Positions 9,901 through 20,873 are shown, counted from the first letter of the stretch. The stretch is 64,000 nt of DNA from Bemisia tabaci (GCF_918797505.1 NC_092801.1:8370001-8434000), one strand, 5' to 3'. Translations and numbers: made by a program. The notes: a model not told the origin generated them from the sequence alone.

Positions 9901-10056
9901 TGGGTGCCGGCGGCCCTCTTTTCGCACGCGCTCCGGCTTGTGTGTGCGTGCCGTTTTTTCCTCCCTGTGTTTTACTTGTGTTTTCGTTAATTACGAGCCG
10001 GCGGCGGGAGATGCCGCGTTGTCGGGTTTACGGTGAAAGGGAAAACGGACTTTCAG

Positions 10057-10682
10057 CAGTGGCGTGGCGTGAATAATCGATTATCGATATCTCGCCATTT
10101 GAAGCTATGGTAAAGAATCGATTAGGTCAGCCTCAGTGGTGTAGATGGTCAAGGCAGTTCGCTGCAACACTGAGGTCTCGGGTTCAATCCCCGGAGGTGA
10201 ATGATATTTAGGGACACTCAAATATCAGTCATCGTGACCGTGGATGACTATGCCACTCCAAATACCTGACCCTTCGAGGTAACAGGGTGCGGGAGGGACA
10301 TAGTCACCCAGTAAGTAATCCGTCTGAACTAGTTCGATCTGAGTTGTGAAAAATCGGTAATCACTCGTATGTGTGCGCGACTGCCAGCGCTACCTATCAG
10401 TGTAGATTGCGACAACACAGTCAACTCGGTGGAGGCATGGCCGTGCTCCGAAAGCCCGTGCTCTGCAGCGTCTGCCCGCAGTCTTTGATAAGGCCTTCCG
10501 TTGGCTATCAGACGGCCGCTGAGCCTTGCGGGAATATAAAGGATACACAATGTGTCAATAGTACGAAGATATGTTAAGGAGCACGGTCCGACTTCGGGGT
10601 GCACGACGGCAGTTGCCAGTTGCCTTGGCCCCTTGAGGGCGGCCTCGCCGGCCAGCCCGGCCTTACTTACTTACTTACTTAC

Positions 10683-10716
<34 letters not shown>

Positions 10717-10824
10717 AAGAATCGATTACTAAGGTGTTCGCTACGAACACCCTGATAATCGATCTTTTTCATAGGTTTAAATGCACAACAATCGATATAT
10801 CGCAATTCCCACGGCCCGCCACTG
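10057..10824. mobile_element. MITE-C, copy C3 (hAT-type), split by a SINE
   Basis: Left end cagtggcgtggcgtg and right end ggcccgccactg. Exact 8-bp target duplication actttcag (10049-10056 and 10825-10832). The element proper is 10057-10124 plus 10729-10824, interrupted by the SINE. It contains a perfect tatcgata at 10082-10089. Confidence 0.93.
10125..10714 (+). mobile_element. tRNA-derived SINE with ACTT tail, inserted in MITE-C3
   Basis: The tRNA-like head has an A-box-like tggtgtagatgg (10137-10148) and a B box ggttcaatccc (10181-10191), the internal promoter of pol III genes. A ~430-bp unrelated body follows, then a tail of about a dozen tact/actt repeats (10661-10714). It is bracketed by an exact 14-bp target duplication taaagaatcgatta (10111-10124 and 10715-10728), as expected of LINE-mobilised insertion. 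At about 590 bp it is long for a SINE. No LINE partner is visible in the window. The ORFs across it are incidental. Confidence 0.9.
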
Positions 10825-10964
10825 ACTTTCAGGGTCGGAAGATCCGCGGCGTTTAGTATGCCCTGGTATGAAATGCCATTAGTATGAAAGATATCATCCC
10901 TAGGTACGAAAAAATTCCTTCGATTTTCCTCAAGTTTCAACAGGGTTACCACAAATTTGAGAAG

Positions 10965-11121
10965 GCAGGGTGTCTACTAAAACAGGCTGGTCAAAAATAA
11001 GTACTTTTGCGGTACTTTTTCAGTACATTCTCGAGAAATTCAGTACCTCCTCCGACAGAAAAATTCCGTACTTTTTCAGTGCCTCTATTTCACGAAATTA
11101 GAAAAATTTCAAAAATTTGGA
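10965..11121 (+). mobile_element. MITE-D, left part (D4)
   Basis: Starts cagggtgtctactaaaac and runs through the 'cagtacctcctc' and 'attccgtact' motifs. It ends abruptly at 'caaaaatttgg', where other sequence begins. Confidence 0.75.
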
Positions 11122-11690
11122 CCGGACCTTTGAACGCGGCGCCACAAAAAATTCTCTGACCGTTGACGAAATTCCCTGATTTTTCCCGGTCGCGCTGGGG
11201 TTGAGATCACGCCGGAACTTCCTTGGATTTTTGAATGTATTTTATCCTTGTTTACCAATTTTATTTTTTTTTTTTTTTTTCGCTGAACCATTCGGGCTAC
11301 TCGTGCGAACTGAGAAGTTACATGGGTTACGATTTCATCTCAATAACCGCAGATTGATTGATGGATACAGTTTTCTAAATCCCCAATTTTGGCAAATGAT
11401 TCCCAATTAGGCAAAAGTTCCGATCTCCATGAAAATCGCCAATTTCCTACAAGGCGGCAACAGAGCCTCGCGGTGTCTGATAAACGATAAGGCGATTCGT
11501 ATCTGGCGCACGCTCGCCGGGACGCAAAAACGACGCACAGTGGAATGAATCCGTGGAAGAGGTCCGACAGGAAATTTTCGGGAAAAACTGTTAATTTTAC
11601 AGTTTATTCCGTCAGCTTTTAAATTTCAAGGAGTACTTTTAAAAGGACATTGTGCGAGAAAACCAATAGAACCATTTTTACAGCCTCATC
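11122..11690. other. Unique sequence plus W-type repeat
   Basis: 11165-11200 carries the R-type 'cctgatttttcccggtcg'. 11530-11690 carries W-type text ('cacagtggaatgaatccg', 'gaaaaccaatagaacc'). A short poly-T lies near 11263. No gene recognised. Confidence 0.4.
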
Positions 11691-11829
11691 GTTTTGTATT
11701 AACAAAGATTAAAGCTTTAAAGTTTCCTAATTTGTCCGCGACCTCTTCCATTGAGTCACTCCTATGCGGCCGCCGATTATTGAAATTTATAGACAAAGCT
11801 ATAGCAAAGAAGACAAAGAAAGTATAGGT

Positions 11830-11992
11830 CTTCGATTTATCAGGATATTCTGGAATCATCAAGGAGCGAAAAATCGCCTGGAAAATCGGGGAATATTTCA
11901 AGGAATCTAGCTCTTCGATTATTCAGAATGTTCTGGAAATCATCAAGGAGCGAAAAATCGCCAGGAAAGTCAGGGAATATTTCAGGATATCG
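11830..11992 (+). repeat. Tandem duplication, 82-bp unit x2
   Basis: Units begin at 11830 and 11912, each with 'cttcgatt', 'atcatcaaggagcgaaaaat' and 'ggaatatttca'. A MITE-B left end (gccgattattgaaattt) lies just before, at 11768-11830. ORFs here repeat the same peptide because the DNA is duplicated. Confidence 0.85.
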
Positions 11993-12336
11993 GCGTTGAA
12001 ACTCGGGAAATTCATCCCTATTTGTTCCGAGCCCGTTCTGTTGATTATGATGAACACAATTGATTCGCTCAACAGATAAAGCTTTGTCACTCCATTTCAA
12101 GAATTGGCCCCCTGAGCGGCGCGCGGCAATGCGCGGGTGAGTGAATGAATTTCGCGTCCCATTCCAATCCGCTCGCGCTCCTTTCATGCTCATTTCTTCT
12201 TTCACTCCCCCCCCCCCCTTGCACCGGGGGTGGGTGGAGAGGGGTGCAGGACATTAAAATAATTACTGCACGAATGGATTCGTCAAATTTTAATTGATAG
12301 CGGTGGTCCGCGAACCGGGTTCGGCTCTTCCGCCGA
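11993..12336. other. Unique spacer
   Basis: Holds a 12-C run (12207-12218). Overlapping 97- and 121-codon minus-strand ORFs run across the tandem duplication and the C run. Nothing supports them as genes. Confidence 0.35.
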
Positions 12337-12500
12337 GAAGTGCCGTGTCGTACTTTGCGATATATCGATTGATCTGCCATTTAAACCTATGAAAAAGGAT
12401 CGATAAACAGGGTGTTCGCAACGAACACCGTAATAATCGATTTTTTACCGTAGTTTTAAATGGATAAATATCGAGAATAGATCATTCACCGACGAGTACA
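12337..12500. mobile_element. MITE-C, degenerate copy C4
   Basis: The core matches the family ('gatatatcgattgatctgcc', 'gaaaaaggatcgataaacag', 'gtgttcgcaacgaacac'). The terminal repeats have decayed and no target duplication is visible. Confidence 0.75.
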
Positions 12501-13097
12501 ATGACCACGGCCAGCGAGAGAGCGGAGAACATGCTAATTCTCGATTCCGTCGATTGGAATATTGAACGATTTGGAACTGGGAAGAGGGGGGGAGGGGGCT
12601 GGAAAAGAAGGAATCGTTAGCAGATGAAGTTAGCATTCTTTCAGACTATTCTTTCTCTCTGTTCGAGAGAGAGTTTCCTTGAGGTTCAAACGAAGTTAAT
12701 CCCGTGCATGCAAAATTGTGCATGATTGAGGTTCATGAAATTGAGAACATTTAAGAACAAGAATCGTGGACTTGCCGGGGGGTTCTGATAGGTAAAATCG
12801 AGGACATTGAAAGCTCTTTTAAGAGTTTGGGCTTTAGAGAATGCCTTAAAATGGATCGCAGCGCACAGAAATAAACCACCTCTTCATTTCGTTTAGTCTC
12901 CACCACCCTACTGGATAAATAACTTGGAGACTTAAACGCAACGTCAGAAAAGTAAACCACTTTGTAAATGCGTGGCAACACGCTGTGTGTGTGTCCGGTC
13001 CAGTCAACCAATTTCGTCGGCTAAATCTGATGGATAGCGCACAACGCCATTAAATCATAACCGTGATTTATGATTCGACCAGAAATTTTAAAACTAC
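12501..13097. other. Unique sequence
   Basis: No coding signal. 12890-12960 includes inverted L-type motifs ('tttagtctccaccac' and 'ggagacttaaacgcaacg'). Confidence 0.4.
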
Positions 13098-13432
13098 CGG
13101 GGTGTCTAGTAAAACAGGCTGGCCAAAAATCTATACTTTTACAGTACTTGTTCAGTACATTCCCAAGAAATTCAGTGCCCCCTCAACAGAAAAATACAGT
13201 ACTTTTTCAGTACCTCCAATTGACGAAATTCGAAAAATTTCAAAAAATTTCAATTTTCCCGTCTCCAGAACTGTCGACCTCCACAGGAAATCAGCACTTT
13301 CAATACTACCTCATTGCGAACGTCCTTTATTCTGCCATGCGACCGCAATTCGCTCCTGCGGATCGTACTTTTTCAGTACTTCCGGACCGCTCTTAAAAAA
13401 TCAGTACTATTTCCGGACTTGTAGACACCCTG
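13098..13432 (+). mobile_element. MITE-D, copy D3 (full length)
   Basis: Left end cggggtgtctag, right end gtagacaccctg. The interior has the family 'cagtacctccaattgacg' and 'cagtacttccggaccgc' motifs plus a ~70-bp stretch not seen in other copies (about 13265-13350). No clear target duplication. Confidence 0.8.
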
Positions 13433-13959
13433 ATGTGGGCTCTCTCCGCTATCACAGCAGCATATTGGCAAAACATTATGTCAGTCGATAATTCGAAAGT
13501 GGTTCTAGACGATCCAATTTTTCGAGTCCCCGATGAGTTTCTTTTTCAATATTTTTCGAGTCCCCAATGAGTTTCTTTTTCAATCAGCAATCAGCGTCGC
13601 CGGGTCTTGATTTTACGAGCCGCGCGTGGCCCGATTAATCGAATCTCCGATCGCTCCTCCAAGGCCGCTCGCTCCGAGCGTTTTTGTCGAATAATCCGCG
13701 AAGCTCAGCTGGACGGCAGCTTGTGAAACCGTAATGGCTCATTTGAGTTCGTTGCTACCTAGTTAACCGAGTTTATTAACTTTGAGCGGGGCCCGTTATC
13801 GAGCTCGACGATCTTTTTAACGGCCGTCGAGGCGGCCTTGTCGATAATGCACCGCAGAAGACACCTCGTCATCGTTTAACCGATTGAGTCAACAGCAACT
13901 TGTTAGGAGCAATTAGTCGAAAAACTGAACAAATTTAACTCAAGGCATTTGCGAACTTG
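13433..13959. other. Unique sequence with a small tandem repeat
   Basis: A 34-bp unit ('tttttcgagtccccgatgag') occurs twice at 13517-13583. The rest is GC-moderate and shows no gene. Confidence 0.45.
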
Positions 13960-14197
13960 CACTGGGAAAAAAACAAAACAAAAACATTGGATCTAGAGTC
14001 CAGACTATTAAAAACATTGACAAGAAAAAGACTCTTATTCAATCAGATTGAAGCTTAAATTCAAGAGAAATCCGCTTCAATTTGAGCTTGGTTCTTTTGA
14101 TTTAAGCTTAAATTCTGATTGAATCAAGAGTACTTTTTCTTGTCATATGTTTTCAAAGGTCTGGACTCTAGATCCAATGTGTTTTTTTTTTCCAGTG
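13960..14197. mobile_element. MITE-A, copy A3
   Basis: Ends cactgggaaaa / ttttccagtg with the full fold-back and several small indels in the arms. MITE-AA begins four bases beyond its right end. Confidence 0.88.
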
Positions 14198-14200
14198 TAA

Positions 14201-14464
14201 GGTGTCCCAAAAAAAGTCGACCTTCAAAAACTTGCGTTTCTGGACGAAAAAGTGTTCAATTTTAGTTAAAAAACAACTTTGGCTAAGTTTCAGATTTCTA
14301 AGTGTTCAGGTGCTGCCGCATCGCATATTTTCGAAATGAAAGCTTCCGAAGATTGACGAATTTTGAAAATCTGAAACTTGGCCGAAAATGTTTTTAACTA
14401 AATGGAACACTTTTTTGTCCAGAAAACGCAACTGTTTGAAAATCGACTTGTTTTTGGGACACTC
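14201..14464. mobile_element. MITE-AA, long fold-back
   Basis: Left arm ggtgtcccaaaaaaagtcga pairs with tcgacttgtttttgggacac. The pairing continues (ttgcgtttctggacgaaaa / ttttttgtccagaaaacgca). Arms about 60 bp at the ends plus a further internal pair. 264 bp; single copy seen. Confidence 0.82.
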
Positions 14465-14484
14465 TATTGGGCACTCAGACGAGG

Positions 14485-14840
14485 TGCACAATGTCCAATA
14501 ACACAGGCTGGCAAAAACTTAGTTCTTTAAGTTACTTTTATGGCCCAGGAAATTCAGTACCTCCTCAACAGAAAATGCACTACTTACTGTGTCTTTTGGT
14601 GTTTAAATTCAAAATTAATCAAAATTCACGCGCGGCCGAATTCCGAAACTTTCGAGATTTTCCTGAACTATTCCCGGAACTTTGGAAATTCCCGAATGCT
14701 TTTGATGTTTTGCATTTTCCGGAACTTTCGAAAAAATCGAAAGGGAATTCCGGAACTTTTGACAGTAGTGGAGTGGGAGAAATCGGAACAAAAAAGTTCC
14801 GAAACCCGGAACTTTCGAACGGACATGGAACGGGAGCACA
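14485..14840 (+). mobile_element. Partial MITE-D (D10) and adjoining 'ccggaac' text
   Basis: 'aataacacaggctggcaaaa' and 'attcagtacctcctcaaca' at 14494-14580 are MITE-D. From 14640 to 14840 the repeated 'ttccggaactttcg' resembles no other family here. ORFs up to 140 codons in this stretch are repeat-derived. Confidence 0.5.
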
Positions 14841-15112
14841 GCGGGCCGATTATTGAAACTGATAGACAAAGCGATAGACAAAGAAGACACAGGGAGTATG
14901 GAGCGATCCTATTGGTTGACATGGTTGGTTCTCATAGACTAAGGAAGAAAATGATGGACTAACTGTCGAGTCTTTGGTGGGTTGCCGTTACTTAGTCCAT
15001 TACCTACCTCCTATGTCCATTGCCACCACCCGCTTCCACCAATAGGATCCTCCAAATCCTTTTGTCGTCTTTGTCTATAGCTTTGTCCATCAGTTTCAAT
15101 AATCGGCCCGCA
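14841..15112. mobile_element. MITE-B, copy B9 (full length, well preserved)
   Basis: Ends gcgggccgattattgaaact and its near-perfect inverse, finishing aatcggcccgc. Pairs of motifs throughout both arms (gatcctattgg / ccaataggatc). 272 bp. Confidence 0.88.
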
Positions 15113-16295
15113 GGTTTCCACCTGCCGTACCGAACAGAAATGAAGAGAGTAACGTACATTATATTAGAATCCTTGCATTCGTACCTTGCCTAAGGTCCAG
15201 TCCACGATCATTACGAATGGGGGGGGGGGGGGGCGAAAGGGTACGGACGGAAGGGGGCCCGACCGAAAGTCGCTCGGGCACGGGACGCCAGGTGAAAAAC
15301 GTCACGTCTGAAACTGTAACACTTGGCCGTATCTGGGTGTCCAGGTACAACAGCCCCCCCCCCCTTCCGTCCCGCGCGGAGCCCGAATGAGTTACGGCGG
15401 GCCAGGGACACAATGGTCCCGGGGGGGGGGGGGGGGGGCGACGCACAGGCACGGGCGCGCTTGAAAAGCCCAACATTTCCATGTCCGACCCCGCTAAGGA
15501 AAAACCGCTTAAGACTCCACCGGGGCCACACCTGTGATACGCGGTTTCCGCCGGGGCCCGGTGCAGGTTCCGCCGGGCGACCGCGGGGGCGGGGGGTCGG
15601 GGGCGGTTGCGTCATCGGCGGACTCGCGGTGAGGTCCAGGTTGGACTGTGTGACGCAAGAGTGTGTTTAGTGTGACCGGGGCCCGACGGTCCCACCGCGT
15701 TGCCGTCCGGAGAAGGAAAAAGTTCGGCGGTGGGCCCACCTGAGTCGACGAACGCTCCGGTTTCGACCCGAGGGGGGAAGGGAGGGGGGCCAAGGTGAAT
15801 GGCGAAGAGGAGTCGTCGTTGCGGAAGGTCCTTTCGCTGGGCCTGATGAGATGGATGATACCGGGTGAGAAAGATGTGAGAGAGATGCGTGATGAAGTGC
15901 ACTGAATCCGATAGAAAGGCGCTGACAATTAGTCAAATTTTCGAGAGAAAAAGTTCGGTTCATATTATCGGACGCTAAATTTTTTTAGAACACAAAATTT
16001 TGTTGAGCGACAAAGAACGTAACACTAAAAAAGTAACACGAGGTGAAATGACACTAGACAAAGAAATGTTTAACTCCGTAGCGGTTACTTTTCTCTCTCA
16101 GCGTTAAAGTCACCAAGGAGGACTACACTGGCTACTTCACGCAATAACTACTTATTTCCACTGGGTCATTTTCAGAAATATTTATCCTTGAATCAGATCA
16201 CTTTTTCTGGTCCATCATATTATACCGAATCCACCCTAATAACAGATATTTCTTTCGTTACACTGACATTTCCGTCACAGAAATCACATTTCCTG
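15113..16295. other. Large unique GC-rich block with G/C homopolymers
   Basis: Runs of 15 G (15219-15233), 11 C (15354-15364) and 18 G (15421-15438) lie in a GC-rich 700-bp section, followed by AT-rich DNA after 15960. ORFs of 96-139 codons are proline-, glycine- and arginine-rich in all frames, as composition predicts. No domain or splice pattern. L-type text at 16065-16115. Confidence 0.45.
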
Positions 16296-16706
16296 CACTG
16301 AAAAAAAAACTCCGGTCGTGGAAGCCGTACTTACGGGCTATATAGACACACACTGAAAAAAAAAAAAACACATTGGATCTGGAGTCCAGACTCTTGAAAA
16401 CATTGACAGGAAAAAATACTCTTGATTCAATCAGATTTGTGCTTCTATCAAAAGGAAATCCGCTCAAATTAAAAGGCTTGGTTCTTGATTTAAGCTAAAA
16501 TCCGATTGAATCAAGAGTATTTTTTCTTGTCGATGTTTTTAAGAGTCTGGACTCTAGATCCAATGTTTTTTTTCTTTTCCAGTGTACCGTTCACGTTCCG
16601 GACGTAGCACCCAGAGCAGTCGAAGCTACGGCTCCAGTACCGGAACTTTCGGCATCTGAGCCCGGATCGGACGATATGTTCATCTAGCACGTAACTTTTT
16701 TCAGTG
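16296..16706. mobile_element. MITE-H, copy H2, split by MITE-A4
   Basis: Ends cactgaaaaaaaaac / cttttttcagtg with 2-bp flanks tg/tg. The palindromic interior includes 'cgaagctacggctccag' and 'ccggaactttcggc'. The element proper is 16296-16350 plus 16585-16706. Confidence 0.85.
16351..16584. mobile_element. MITE-A, copy A4, inside MITE-H2
   Basis: Complete fold-back, cactgaaaa to ccagtg. Comparison with other H copies suggests the interrupted text was 'gacataccgt', consistent with a 2-bp duplication now read ca/ta. Confidence 0.9.
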
Positions 16707-17030
16707 TGGCGCAATTTGGCAACGCCGGGGCTCAACCCGCGGCCACCGGCTCTGCACGATCCGGGCACTCGAAAACTGGAGCACCTCGGACAGCCCCCCC
16801 CCCCCCTTCCGACCCCCGGGAACCGTACTTTTTCTCGCTTTTTTCGGAGTGGCCGGCCGACCGCCGCAAAAAGCCGCGCTCCTTCGGGACTCTATATTTT
16901 TGCCGACCCTCTGACGCAAGGGCGTACCTCAATTTTAACGTGAGCCATGTTTTCCGTATTAACCCGTGCTCTCTGGGGCTCAAGCGGAAATCGAGATACA
17001 GACTTGCGTTAGAGGAGCGACGATTTTTGC
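16707..17030. other. GC-rich unique block with a 13-C run
   Basis: C run at 16794-16806. Overlapping ORFs in four frames (72-117 codons) show no recognisable domain. Confidence 0.4.
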
Positions 17031-17130
17031 CACCGCTCCACAATGAATCGAGTCAATGAGAGAGGTCGGACAAAATTTAGAAACTTTGAAAACTTATGAC
17101 TCCACACTCAAAACTTCGGCAAGGAGCCTA
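17031..17130 (+). repeat. Dispersed repeat W, left part of W3
   Basis: 'gaatcgagtcaatgagagag' followed by 'acaaaatttagaaactttg'. The rest of the repeat appears to continue after 17869 ('gacttaaattgcaaatttga', 'gggaaccaataaaac'), so the D7/D8 pair interrupts it. Confidence 0.5.
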
Positions 17131-17868
17131 CTAAAACAGGCTACACTGGAAAAAAACACATTGGATCTGGAGTCCAGACTCTTAAAAACATCGACAAGAA
17201 AAAATACTCTTGCTTCAATCAGATTTAAGCTTAAATCAAGAACCAAGCCTCTTAATTTGAGCGGATTTCCTTTCGATTTAAGCTTAAATCTGATTGAATC
17301 AAGAGTCCTTTTTCTTGTCAATGTTTTCAAGAGTCTGGACTCTAGATCCAATGTGTTTTTTTTTTTCCAGTGAAGCCAAAAACCAGTACATTTTCAGTGC
17401 ATTCCCAAGAAATTCAGTACCTCCTCAACAGAAAAATTTAGTACATATTCAGTATCTCCAATCGACGAAATTCGAAAAGTTCAAAAATTTGAATTTCTCC
17501 CTCAAATTGCGACAAAAATGACACAAATTCCGAACCTTCTTGCGAATTTTCCGCACTTTTTCAGTACTTCCGGATCGCCGTTAAAAAATCAGAACCATTT
17601 CCAGACTTTTTGGAAATTCCAAACTTGTTCTACAAGTCCGGAATTTCCGGAAAGTCCGTGAATAGTACTGATTTTTTAAGGGCGGTCCGGAAGTACTGGA
17701 AAAGTGCGGAAATTCCGTAGAGGGTCCAGAGTTTTGTTCATTTTTGTCATTTTTGTCGCAACTTGGGCGAGAAATTTAAATTTTAGGAATTTCTCGATTT
17801 TCGTCAATTGGAGGTAGGTACTGAAAAAGTACTGATTTTTGGCCAGCTTGTTTTAGTAGACACCCTAG
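17131..17868. mobile_element. Two MITE-D copies tail to tail (D7/D8), with MITE-A5 nested
   Basis: D7 reads forward (17131-17143 and 17373-17628). D8 reads in reverse (17629-17868) and ends agtagacacccta. Together they form a large inverted repeat around 'tggaaattccaaacttgttc / aagtccggaatttcc'. Confidence 0.75.
17144..17372. mobile_element. MITE-A, copy A5, inside MITE-D7
   Basis: Complete fold-back with ends cactggaaaa / ttttccagtg. It interrupts the MITE-D text 'aaaacaggctggccaaaaa', which is intact in other copies. Confidence 0.9.
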
Positions 17869-18320
17869 ACATGACTTTTTCGACTTAAATTGCAAATTTG
17901 ATGTTTATTTCGTCACTTTTTGAATTTTAAGGAGTGCTCCTAGAATGAAATTTTGCGAGGGAACCAATAAAACGACTTTTAGAACCTGTCCGACCTCTCT
18001 GTTTGACTCGGTCCACTGTGCGCTTGCTCCCCGGGGATTTAATTGAGACCCCGCCATCGATTCTTTCCGTCGGGTGACACGTCCCGTCCGTTGATCGACT
18101 TTTTTTCGTTCGTTTGTTGGCCGCGCGTGCCGGAGCTGACCAACTGGTCACCGTCGGACCCGTGCGTTTGCGCCACGAGGCTGGAAAGGACCGTGCTACG
18201 CGACTGTGAAAGTACGTTCGGCGGCCTTTCCTTTCCTTTTTTTCCCTCGAGTTTTTCGGTTAGGCAATACCTCAGGCTCGCCGCCACTACCGGGTCATAG
18301 CTCCACAGACAGTTATAATG
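17869..18320. other. W3 remainder and unique GC-moderate block
   Basis: 17869-18020 is W-type repeat. 18040-18300 is open for 82-85 codons on both strands; no domain recognised. Confidence 0.35.
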
Positions 18321-18601
18321 TGCTGGTTACACGCTCAAATTCCCATCAATTTCCGATCAAATGGTGACTGGTGCGCACCATCTACCATCAAATTTCTGCG
18401 GCCTGCAAAAATTTGATGGTAGATGATGGAACTGTGGGCTCATCCTTCATCTGAGTTCCACACAACCGTGCTTATTCATGCTAATTTCAATCAACACGCT
18501 GTTTTTAATTAATTTAACTCATCAATCTAGAAAACTCTCGACCGCCATTTTGGTCATCATTTTGATCAGAATTTAATGGAAATTTGAGCGTGTAACCAGG
18601 C
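18321..18601. mobile_element. MITE-I, copy I1
   Basis: Inverted ends ctggttacacgctcaaattc / aaatttgagcgtgtaaccag, then ccatcaattt/aaatttaatgg-type pairing. The interior has 'aaatttgatggtagatgatg', shared with the element at 33307-33567. 280 bp. Confidence 0.8.
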
Positions 18602-18875
18602 CACAATAATCGCTGAGAATAGCTGAAACCATTGAGTACAATACTGCCATTCTCAGTAAAAACGCCGAAATCCATTCTAGATTTTGCCAGCGTTTCAACG
18701 AATAAGTGTTTTATTACCGAAAAACCAATGACCAATAGTCCTTCTTAGTCCTCGTAATTCTAAAATAATTGTGTGTGAATACTATTGAGAATTAAAATTT
18801 ACAAAATGAAGCATTATAATGATCCGGTTTTCTCGTTATTGAACAGTATGTGTAAAAGAAAAATGCCAAGTCTTG
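18602..18875. other. AT-rich unique spacer
   Basis: Nothing recognised between MITE-I1 and MITE-S. Confidence 0.4.
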
Positions 18876-18883
18876 ATTGGAGT

Positions 18884-19052
18884 CAGAGGCGGATCCAGCA
18901 ATTCGGCAACACCGGATTTCCCTCCATTTAAAACTATGCTAAATAATCGCGCATTCTTGTCGGAGAGCACCAGGCCCCTCCAGGAATCGATACATTTCCA
19001 TAGGTTTAAATGGAGCAAAAACAATGTTGCCAATTTGCTGGATCCGCCAATG
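18884..19052. mobile_element. MITE-S (hAT-type)
   Basis: Left end cagaggcggatccagcaa, right end ttgctggatccgccaatg. Exact 8-bp target duplication attggagt (18876-18883 and 19053-19060). 169 bp. Its centre ('aaactatgctaaataatcg', 'cataggtttaaatgg') resembles MITE-C, so the two may derive from related hAT elements. Confidence 0.93.
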
Positions 19053-19090
19053 ATTGGAGTTACGGCGTTTTTCCTGTGGACGGCAGAAGG

Positions 19091-19346
19091 CTGCCGTGCT
19101 AAGGAAGAACGCAGTTTGAATATTCGAGAGTTGCCAAAATTCTTCCGATAAAACGTTTATTTTCAAGGAAAGTTAAGTAAATTTTTCCTTGAAATTTTCA
19201 GGAACTTTAGGTGAAAACGCAAAAAAAAAATGACCTGCAAAATTGGAAGAAAAAAATTCACAAGTTCACCGGGGAATTGGTGTTTTATCAGAAGAAATCT
19301 AGCAACGTCTGGAGGTTTGTACGGCATTTTTCCTTATAACGGCGGA
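19091..19346. mobile_element. MITE-F, copy F1
   Basis: Left end ctgccgtgctaaggaagaac; the right end reads as its inverse (tttttccttataacggcgg). The interior contains 'gagttgccaaaattc' and 'gcaacgtctggagg'. About 255 bp. Confidence 0.78.
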
Positions 19347-19623
19347 ATAGAGTCGCAACGTACTGTTGTTATCGAATCAGTATTATACGAGCTGTCACAA
19401 TATTTTTAATTATTGCAAATATCTGGAGGAATGGATTCTCCCGAGTGGAAGTTTGATGGACCCGCCTCCTCCCCCCTTGCGGTACCAAATCGACGCACAA
19501 TATAATTAACAACCCTTTTCAAACACTCGAAAAATCGTGATTAACTATGAACAACATGTGAATAGTGTCAAGTTACGTCTACAGTGAGCATGAATTTAGA
19601 CGAAGAAAGCTTACATCCTCCCA
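19347..19623. other. AT-rich unique spacer
   Basis: No gene or repeat recognised. Confidence 0.35.
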
Positions 19624-19794
19624 AATGATGCGGCGTGAATGATCGATTATCGATATTGCCCCATGTGAAGCTGTGGTAAAGAATCGATTATTAAGGGGTT
19701 CGTTGCAAACACCCTGTTTATCGATCCTTTTTCATAGGTTTAAAAGACAGATCAACCGATAAATCGCAAAGCGCCACGCCACTGGACCAGTTCT
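19624..19794. mobile_element. MITE-C, copy C5
   Basis: The left end is decayed (gatgcggcgtg), the right end intact (gccacgccactg). Perfect tatcgata at 19648-19655 and the central 'ggtttaaaagacagatc'-type core. Confidence 0.82.
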
Positions 19795-20311
19795 GTGAGG
19801 TAAACCTGCGAGCATGCTGTCAGCAATATGCGCGGCGAAGAACAGGAGTCCATAAACCAAGTTTTATTTGCCATACTCGCGCGCGGTGAGCAGAAGTAAA
19901 GAGACTGAATTTATGGGCTCGTCGCTAACTTGTTGGTGCCACCGTCGTGCTCTAGTGTCCATCGTCGAAAATTTACCAGCAAAATTTGAATAATTAATAT
20001 TCAATTAAAATGTACGGATAGACATCTTCATCAATATATTTATTGAGGCCGTTAAGTAAGTTACGCTATTCTCAGAATCATGTTCTGTCGGTAAAAACTT
20101 ATCGACAGTAGAGTAAAATCGAAAAAAATTCTGAAACGATTTCAAATACTTACGGACAAAATGTGAATAGTTGATATTAAATTTGAAGTGTATGTACGGA
20201 TAGATAAATTAAAGAACGAAATGAGTGAATAAGACTGAAACATTGGTAAATTAACCAGAGACGTTTCGGAGCTACACAGTTCCTTTTTCAATCGGCAAAA
20301 ATAAAAAGTTT
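19795..20311. other. AT-rich unique sequence
   Basis: No ORF above track size and no repeat recognised. Confidence 0.4.
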
Positions 20312-20430
20312 AAAGAAGCTATAGTAAAGAATCGATTCTTAAGGTGTTCGTCGCGAACACCCTGTTTATCGACCCTTCTCCATAGGTTTGAACGGCAGAT
20401 ATCGATATCGCAAAGTACGCCGTGCTACTG
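20312..20430. mobile_element. MITE-C, partial copy C6
   Basis: 'gaagctatagtaaagaatcg', 'gtgttcgtcgcgaacacc' and 'gatatcgatatcgcaaag' match the family. The left terminal repeat is missing. Confidence 0.75.
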
Positions 20431-20431
20431 C

Positions 20432-20770
20432 TTGTAGGTTGCTGTGGGTTATTTTCCTCTTCAGTCCATTACACTCGATAGGACCACCAATAGGATCGCT
20501 CTGTTCTCCTCTCTTTTCTCTGTCTATCGCTTTGTCTATCAATTTCAATAATCAGCCTGCGGACTGATTATTGAAATTGATAGACAAAGAAGACATTGGA
20601 GTATGAGGCGATCCTATTGGTTGCAGCTGGTGGTTCTCAGAGACTGAGAGGGAAATGATTGAAAATGTCGGACTAACTGTCGGGTCTCTAACTGTCTTCA
20701 CTGGAATTAAGTTATAAAGTCTATTACTTGGATCGGCGTCGACTTTAACTCGCATAGACAAACCGATAAC
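20432..20770. mobile_element. Two half MITE-B copies head to head (B10/B11)
   Basis: A right arm ending 'caatttcaataatcagcctg' is followed at once by a left arm starting 'cggactgattattgaaattg' at 20562. The junction gives a perfect short palindrome of MITE-B ends. The second copy fades after 'aactgtcgggtctct'. Confidence 0.7.
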
Positions 20771-20873
20771 CAAGCTTAAACAAGAGGAAATCTGAGCGAT
20801 TCCTTTGTAGCTTCTCTATTGAATCAAGAAGTTTCTTTCATCTGTTTAAGTCTCCAGACCAATGTAGCATCAG

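Noticed and set aside
13063..13491. 142-codon ORF over MITE-D3
   Set aside because: The translation follows MITE-D repeat text also found in other copies with stops; not a gene.
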